Positions 30,467 through 34,109 of a stretch of DNA of 34,109 nt are shown in pieces. Where the stretch lies: positions 1 through 34,109 of the forward strand of contig MEMA01000004.1 in assembly GCA_001767835.1 (NCBI GenBank), written 5' to 3'. The DNA comes from Alphaproteobacteria bacterium GWC2_42_16. Its GTDB lineage: Bacteria > Pseudomonadota > Alphaproteobacteria > UBA9655. Positions within the stretch are counted from its first letter, which is position 1. Each line of letters opens with the position of its first letter. The notes below the pieces were generated by a model. That model searched no databases and had not been told where the DNA came from. It worked only from the letters and a program-made list of their open reading frames with translations. Made by a program: the position numbers and the translations under genes.

Positions 30467-30934
30467 TTATTTCTTCTTTTTCTTAATTGCAATGCGTTTT
30501 TCTTTTTCAATGCGCGTCTTAGGCGCAGGAATTTTAATTGTTAAAATCCCATCGTCAAATTCAGCATTGACCTTTGCGGCTTCCACATCATAGGGCAAAC
30601 GAAGAGTTCGGCTAAAACTTCCAAAAGACCTTTCGGTCATATAATAGCTTTCGCCTTTTTCTTCCTTTTCAACTTTTTTCTCCCCTTGAATGGACAAAAG
30701 ATCTTTGGTCAAAGAGACAAAAACATCTTCTTCTTTAACCCCAGGAAGCTCAGCAGAAACGGTTATGCCGTCCTTATTCTCGCGCATATCAACTTTTATA
30801 CCGCCCATGTTAAAGTTATGGAATGGGCTCAGGTCAAACAAATGATTGATCTCATGACGCATCGCTTCAAAAGGTTCACTTTTTCTCAGGTGAGTATGAT
30901 GTCGACTAAAAGGTGAGAGTGATTTTAAATCCAT
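30467..30934 (-). CDS. Small heat shock protein, Hsp20/alpha-crystallin family
   Basis: Hsp20 chaperones hold unfolding proteins for refolding by the DnaK system, which is also in this window. The 155-residue protein has a short N-terminal arm with F-D-L-S-P-F. The alpha-crystallin domain (about 45-140) shows V-D-M-R-E, A-E-L-P-G-V-K-E-E-D-V, F-G-S-F-S-R-T-L-R-L-P and N-A-E-F-D-D-G-I-L-T-I-K-I-P. The C-terminal oligomerisation motif is R-I-A-I, followed by five Lys. An AAAGGAGA site supports ATG 30934 over the longer frame from 30994. A TATAAT lies at 30978-30983 on the minus strand with a poor -35. No classical sigma-32 promoter or CIRCE site is evident. Confidence 0.95.
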   Translation of the reverse strand: MDLKSLSPFSRHHTHLRKSEPFEAMRHEINHLFDLSPFHNFNMGGIKVDMRENKDGITVSAELPGVKEEDVFVSLTKDLLSIQGEKKVEKEEKGESYYMTERSFGSFSRTLRLPYDVEAAKVNAEFDDGILTIKIPAPKTRIEKEKRIAIKKKKK

Positions 30935-31087
30935 GGCATTTCTCCTTTGGTTTCGTTTTAATAAATTTACTTCTCTCATTATAGAAATAGACAAAAAAAC
31001 TTAAAAAATCGTTACCAATAGCAGATTAATATTCGTGGTAAGAAAGTTCTGATCACCCACAACCGTTTTTTATTATACCCATTACTA

Positions 31088-33943
31088 TCATACCAAGCAA
31101 TGCTTCAAATATTTCCCTGTATAGCTCTGCGTCACATGAATAATGTCTTCAGGAGTTCCTGTTGCCACAATCCGTCCACCAGCGTCTCCCCCTTCGGGGC
31201 CGATGTCGATAATCCAATCTGAAGTCTTGATCACGTCAAGGTTGTGTTCAATCACAATGACTGTATTGCCTTGATCCACCAAAGTATGGAGAACTTCCAA
31301 AAGCTTCCGCACGTCATCAAAATGAAGTCCTGTCGTGGGCTCATCCAAGATATATAAGGTCTGTCCTGTGGCGCGGCGAGAGAGTTCCTTTGAAAGTTTG
31401 ACACGTTGAGCCTCTCCCCCTGAAAGGGTCGTTGCCCGTTGGCCTAAGTGAATATATCCCAAGCCCACTTGAGAGAGAGTCAAAAGCTTTTCTTTAATGC
31501 TCGGCATGGCATCAAAAAAGTCTAAGGCTTCCTCAACAGTCATATCCAAAACATCCGCAATAGACTTATCTCGATATTTAATTTCAAGCGTTTCCCGATT
31601 ATACCGTTTTCCATGGCATTGGTCGCATTCCACATATACATCGGGCAAGAAATGCATTTCAATTTTGATAACCCCGTCTCCCTCACAGGCTTCACATCGT
31701 CCCCCTTTCACATTGAAGGAAAAGCGTCCTGGTAAATAACCGCGGGCTTTGGCTTCAGGGAGAGCAGCAAACCACTCCCGAATGGGTGTAAACAAACTTG
31801 TATATGTCGCAGGATTGGATCGAGGCGTGCGCCCAATGGGAGATTGGTCAATGTCCACAATTTTATTAATTAAATGGATCCCTTCAATTGTTTTATGTGG
31901 GCCTGGAATTTCTGCGCTATCATTAAGAAGCTTGGCAAGGCCCTTATAAAGGGTTTCAATAATCAAGGAAGATTTTCCCCCTCCTGAAACACCGGTCACT
32001 GCAATAAAAAGCCCCAAGGGGAACTCCACAGTCACATTTTGAAGGTTATGACACGAAGCCCCAACCACCTTTAAGGCCTGGTTTTTTTTGGCCCTCCTCC
32101 GCTTTTTCGGTATGTGAATTTTTTTAACGCCCTTTAAATACTGGCCCGTAAGACTTTTTGGATTTTCGATGATGTCTTGAGGCGTTCCTTGAGCCACGAT
32201 GTGCCCTCCCCTCACCCCAGCACCCGGCCCCATATCAATTACATGATCGGCTGTTCTGATAGCCTCCTCATCGTGCTCCACCACAAGAACCGAGTTTCCC
32301 AAATCCCTGAGACGCCTCAATGTAGTGAGCAAGCGGTCATTATCCCGTTGGTGAAGCCCAATAGAGGGCTCATCCAACACATACAAAACTCCCATCAATC
32401 CTGAACCGATTTGGGATGCCAAGCGAATCCGTTGGCTTTCCCCCCCGGAAAGCGTGCCAGAAGCTCGTGATAATGACAAATAGCCGAGCCCCACACTGAC
32501 CAAAAAGCCTAAACGCTCTTGGATCTCTTTGAGGATTCGGGAGGCAATATCCTTTTGCTTCTGAGAAAGATGCTTGGGGAGCGTTTGAAACCATTCAGCC
32601 ACATGGCCAATAGACATATCTGTCACTTGTCCAATATGGAGCTGATTTATTTTGACAGCCAGAGCCTCAGGTTTCAGGCGAAAACCTTGGCAATCCTCAC
32701 AAGGCAAAGTGCTTTGATAACGATTCATTTCCTCTTGTTGTTGCCCATACCGTTCTTTCCGCTCCCGCTGACGACGCAAAAGGGCTGGGAGTACGCCTTC
32801 AAAGGGTTTTTTCTGGGTAAAGGTGCGCGCCTCATCCTTATAAATTGTGGGGACGATTTCTCCTGCAGAGCCATGTAGGACGATCTCTCGGGTTCTTTCA
32901 GGAAGCTTATGAAAGGGCTGGTCCATATCGCCACCATACTTTGAAACCACGGCCGCCAAGGCTTGTTGATAATAATAGGAAAAAGCACCTGACCAAGGAG
33001 CTATTGCCCCTTCTCTGAGGGAGAGTTGAGAATTAGGCACAATAAGGTGAGGATCAAAAACAATCTTGACCCCAAGCCCATCACAGACTGGACAGGCCCC
33101 AAAGGGGCTATTAAAGGAGAAAAGGCGAGGCTCAATTTCATCAATGGTAAAGCCGGATACGGGACACGCAAATTTGGCTGAAAAAGTATGCCGCTCGTTT
33201 GTGTCCACATTTTCAGCATAAAGAAGTCCATCAGAAAGGCGCAAAATAGTTTCAATCGCATCAGGAAGACGATGCCCGATATCAGAACGGATAATGATCC
33301 GGTCTACGACAACCTCTATATCATGCTTTACCTTTTTATTGAGAGTGGGCGGGGCATCAATCTCATACAGAGTGCCATCAATTTTAAGGCGCTGAAAGCC
33401 TTGTTTCCGGAGATCTGAAATCTCTTTTTTATACTCGCCCTTCCGCCCACGGACGATAGGCGCTAGAAGATAAAGGCGTGTTCCTTGAGGTAATTCCATC
33501 AAGCGATCCACCATTTCAGAGACGGTTTGGCTTTGAATGGGGAGTCCCGTCACGGGGGAATAGGGAGTTCCTATACGCGCAAACAAGAGCCGGAGATAAT
33601 CGTAGATTTCCGTCGCCGTCCCTACTGTGGAGCGAGGATTGCGGGAGGTTGTCTTTTGTTCGATGGATATGGCCGGGGAAAGGCCCTCAATGGAGTCTAT
33701 ATCTGGCTTTTGCATGAGTTGTAAGAATTGGCGAGCATAGGCTGATAGACTTTCCACATAGCGCCGTTGCCCTTCTGCATAGATAGTGTCAAAGGCAAGG
33801 GAGGATTTTCCTGATCCGCTCAGTCCTGTGATGACAACGAGCTTATCCCGAGGGATTTCCACCTCAAGGTTCTTTAAATTATGTTCTCGTGCCCCACGGA
33901 CATGAATTGAATTGGACATAGAGGGAGTTGCAAAATTATACAT
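31088..33943 (-). CDS. uvrA: UvrABC excinuclease ATPase subunit A
   Basis: UvrA dimers find bulky DNA damage and load UvrB in nucleotide excision repair. Both ABC modules are complete. The first Walker A is [14 protein letters not shown] near residue 45, with signature [10 protein letters not shown] and [10 protein letters not shown]. The second has [20 protein letters not shown] and [10 protein letters not shown]. Zinc clusters appear as C-P-V-C-D-G and C-E-A-C-E-G-D-G ... C-D-Q-C-H-G. Start ATG 33943 has GAGGA upstream and gives 951 residues. ATG 33919 (M-S-N-S-I) also fits but lacks a ribosome site. It is monocistronic by layout. Confidence 0.97.
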   Translation of the reverse strand: MYNFATPSMSNSIHVRGAREHNLKNLEVEIPRDKLVVITGLSGSGKSSLAFDTIYAEGQRRYVESLSAYARQFLQLMQKPDIDSIEGLSPAISIEQKTTSRNPRSTVGTATEIYDYLRLLFARIGTPYSPVTGLPIQSQTVSEMVDRLMELPQGTRLYLLAPIVRGRKGEYKKEISDLRKQGFQRLKIDGTLYEIDAPPTLNKKVKHDIEVVVDRIIIRSDIGHRLPDAIETILRLSDGLLYAENVDTNERHTFSAKFACPVSGFTIDEIEPRLFSFNSPFGACPVCDGLGVKIVFDPHLIVPNSQLSLREGAIAPWSGAFSYYYQQALAAVVSKYGGDMDQPFHKLPERTREIVLHGSAGEIVPTIYKDEARTFTQKKPFEGVLPALLRRQRERKERYGQQQEEMNRYQSTLPCEDCQGFRLKPEALAVKINQLHIGQVTDMSIGHVAEWFQTLPKHLSQKQKDIASRILKEIQERLGFLVSVGLGYLSLSRASGTLSGGESQRIRLASQIGSGLMGVLYVLDEPSIGLHQRDNDRLLTTLRRLRDLGNSVLVVEHDEEAIRTADHVIDMGPGAGVRGGHIVAQGTPQDIIENPKSLTGQYLKGVKKIHIPKKRRRAKKNQALKVVGASCHNLQNVTVEFPLGLFIAVTGVSGGGKSSLIIETLYKGLAKLLNDSAEIPGPHKTIEGIHLINKIVDIDQSPIGRTPRSNPATYTSLFTPIREWFAALPEAKARGYLPGRFSFNVKGGRCEACEGDGVIKIEMHFLPDVYVECDQCHGKRYNRETLEIKYRDKSIADVLDMTVEEALDFFDAMPSIKEKLLTLSQVGLGYIHLGQRATTLSGGEAQRVKLSKELSRRATGQTLYILDEPTTGLHFDDVRKLLEVLHTLVDQGNTVIVIEHNLDVIKTSDWIIDIGPEGGDAGGRIVATGTPEDIIHVTQSYTGKYLKHCLV

Positions 33944-33992
33944 ATTGGATCCTCGGGTCAAGAAAAGTCATTGCCCGCCTTTGGTAACGCAA

Positions 33993-34021
33993 AAAATAAC
34001 TTTCCCACACATTTGAGACAA
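33993..34021 (-). promoter_or_regulatory. Candidate promoter of uvrA
   Basis: On the minus strand TTGTCT (34021-34016) and TATTTT (33998-33993) are 17 bases apart, about 50 bases before the uvrA start. No complete alphaproteobacterial LexA box (GAAC-N7-GAAC or GTTC-N7-GTTC) is visible up to the window edge. Confidence 0.35.
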
Positions 34022-34109
34022 ACTACATACTGTAATAGCGCCCTGAGATAGGGGAGAATGTCTCCTGGAGCATAGGGCTCCAAGTCGTTTAATGATGAAC
34101 GAAAACAAA
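34022..34109. other. Right-edge intergenic sequence
   Basis: The final bases hold no recognisable gene start. A small GGAGC/GCTCC inverted pair occurs near 34066-34081, and the sequence ends before the next gene. In many proteobacteria ssb is divergent from uvrA, but nothing here confirms that. Confidence 0.3.

Noticed and set aside
34022-34109. Possible SOS/LexA box upstream of uvrA
   Set aside because: A single GAAC near the end has no partner at the right spacing before the window stops.
1-34109. tRNA, rRNA, CRISPR arrays, insertion sequences and prophage genes
   Set aside because: Looked for in all intergenic regions; no cloverleaf-like sequences, regularly spaced repeats, transposases or phage genes were seen by eye.

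Overview
The window looks like a chromosome segment of an AT-rich alphaproteobacterium with a host-associated, probably intracellular lifestyle. Three things support the class. The gene neighbourhoods are alphaproteobacterial: rph divergent from hrcA-grpE, gpmI-envC-ctpA next to rppH, and sdhCDAB after an Rsm22-type methyltransferase. There is a CarD regulator, and there is a DivL-like atypical sensor kinase. A Holosporales- or Rickettsiales-like endosymbiont is my best guess. It rests on base composition, short palindromic repeats, several small secreted proteins and one eukaryote-like effector candidate, not on a phylogenetic marker.

Layout. 1-624: end of an upstream transcript with a terminator, a 78-residue secreted Cys-rich protein, and a small palindromic repeat. 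625-6243: rph (minus) facing the complete Hsp70 set hrcA-grpE-dnaK-dnaJ (plus). 6387-6656: an HU-type protein with its own terminator. 6754-8865: a 703-residue secreted protein of unknown family. 8938-12818: gpmI-envC-ctpA, followed by a small secreted protein in the opposite direction and rppH. 13704-17678: a DivL-like kinase converging on an NADPH-dependent flavoprotein reductase and carD. 17925-19991: a large MscS-type channel. 20178-20829: a Phd/PIN toxin-antitoxin pair with a palindromic operator. 20889-21971: CsaA and two small secreted proteins. 22158-26567: Rsm22-type methyltransferase, then sdhCDAB. 26720-27442: a Pro-rich lipoprotein. 27448-29400: parE. 29558-30453: a Tyr-rich small secreted protein and a PEBP-family protein. 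30467-33943: Hsp20 and uvrA.

Most of the window is housekeeping: protein folding, glycolysis, complex II, envelope division enzymes, DNA topology and repair. The accessory part is the set of exported proteins. The outstanding one is the 703-residue protein at 6754-8865. After a signal peptide it has a basic cluster resembling a nuclear localisation signal, directly followed by a textbook PCNA-interacting (PIP) box, then acidic low-complexity sequence. Further on is an HxE...CxxC arrangement like that of zinc-dependent nucleic-acid deaminases. I read it as a candidate secreted effector aimed at host nuclear or replicating DNA. The motifs are visible directly; the function is inference.

Other points of interest are the Ser in place of the phospho-acceptor His/Tyr in the DivL-like kinase, four perfect inverted repeats near promoters, and five small Sec-exported proteins scattered among housekeeping genes. 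No gene-free stretch exceeds 300 bases. No tRNA, rRNA, insertion sequence or CRISPR array was recognised.
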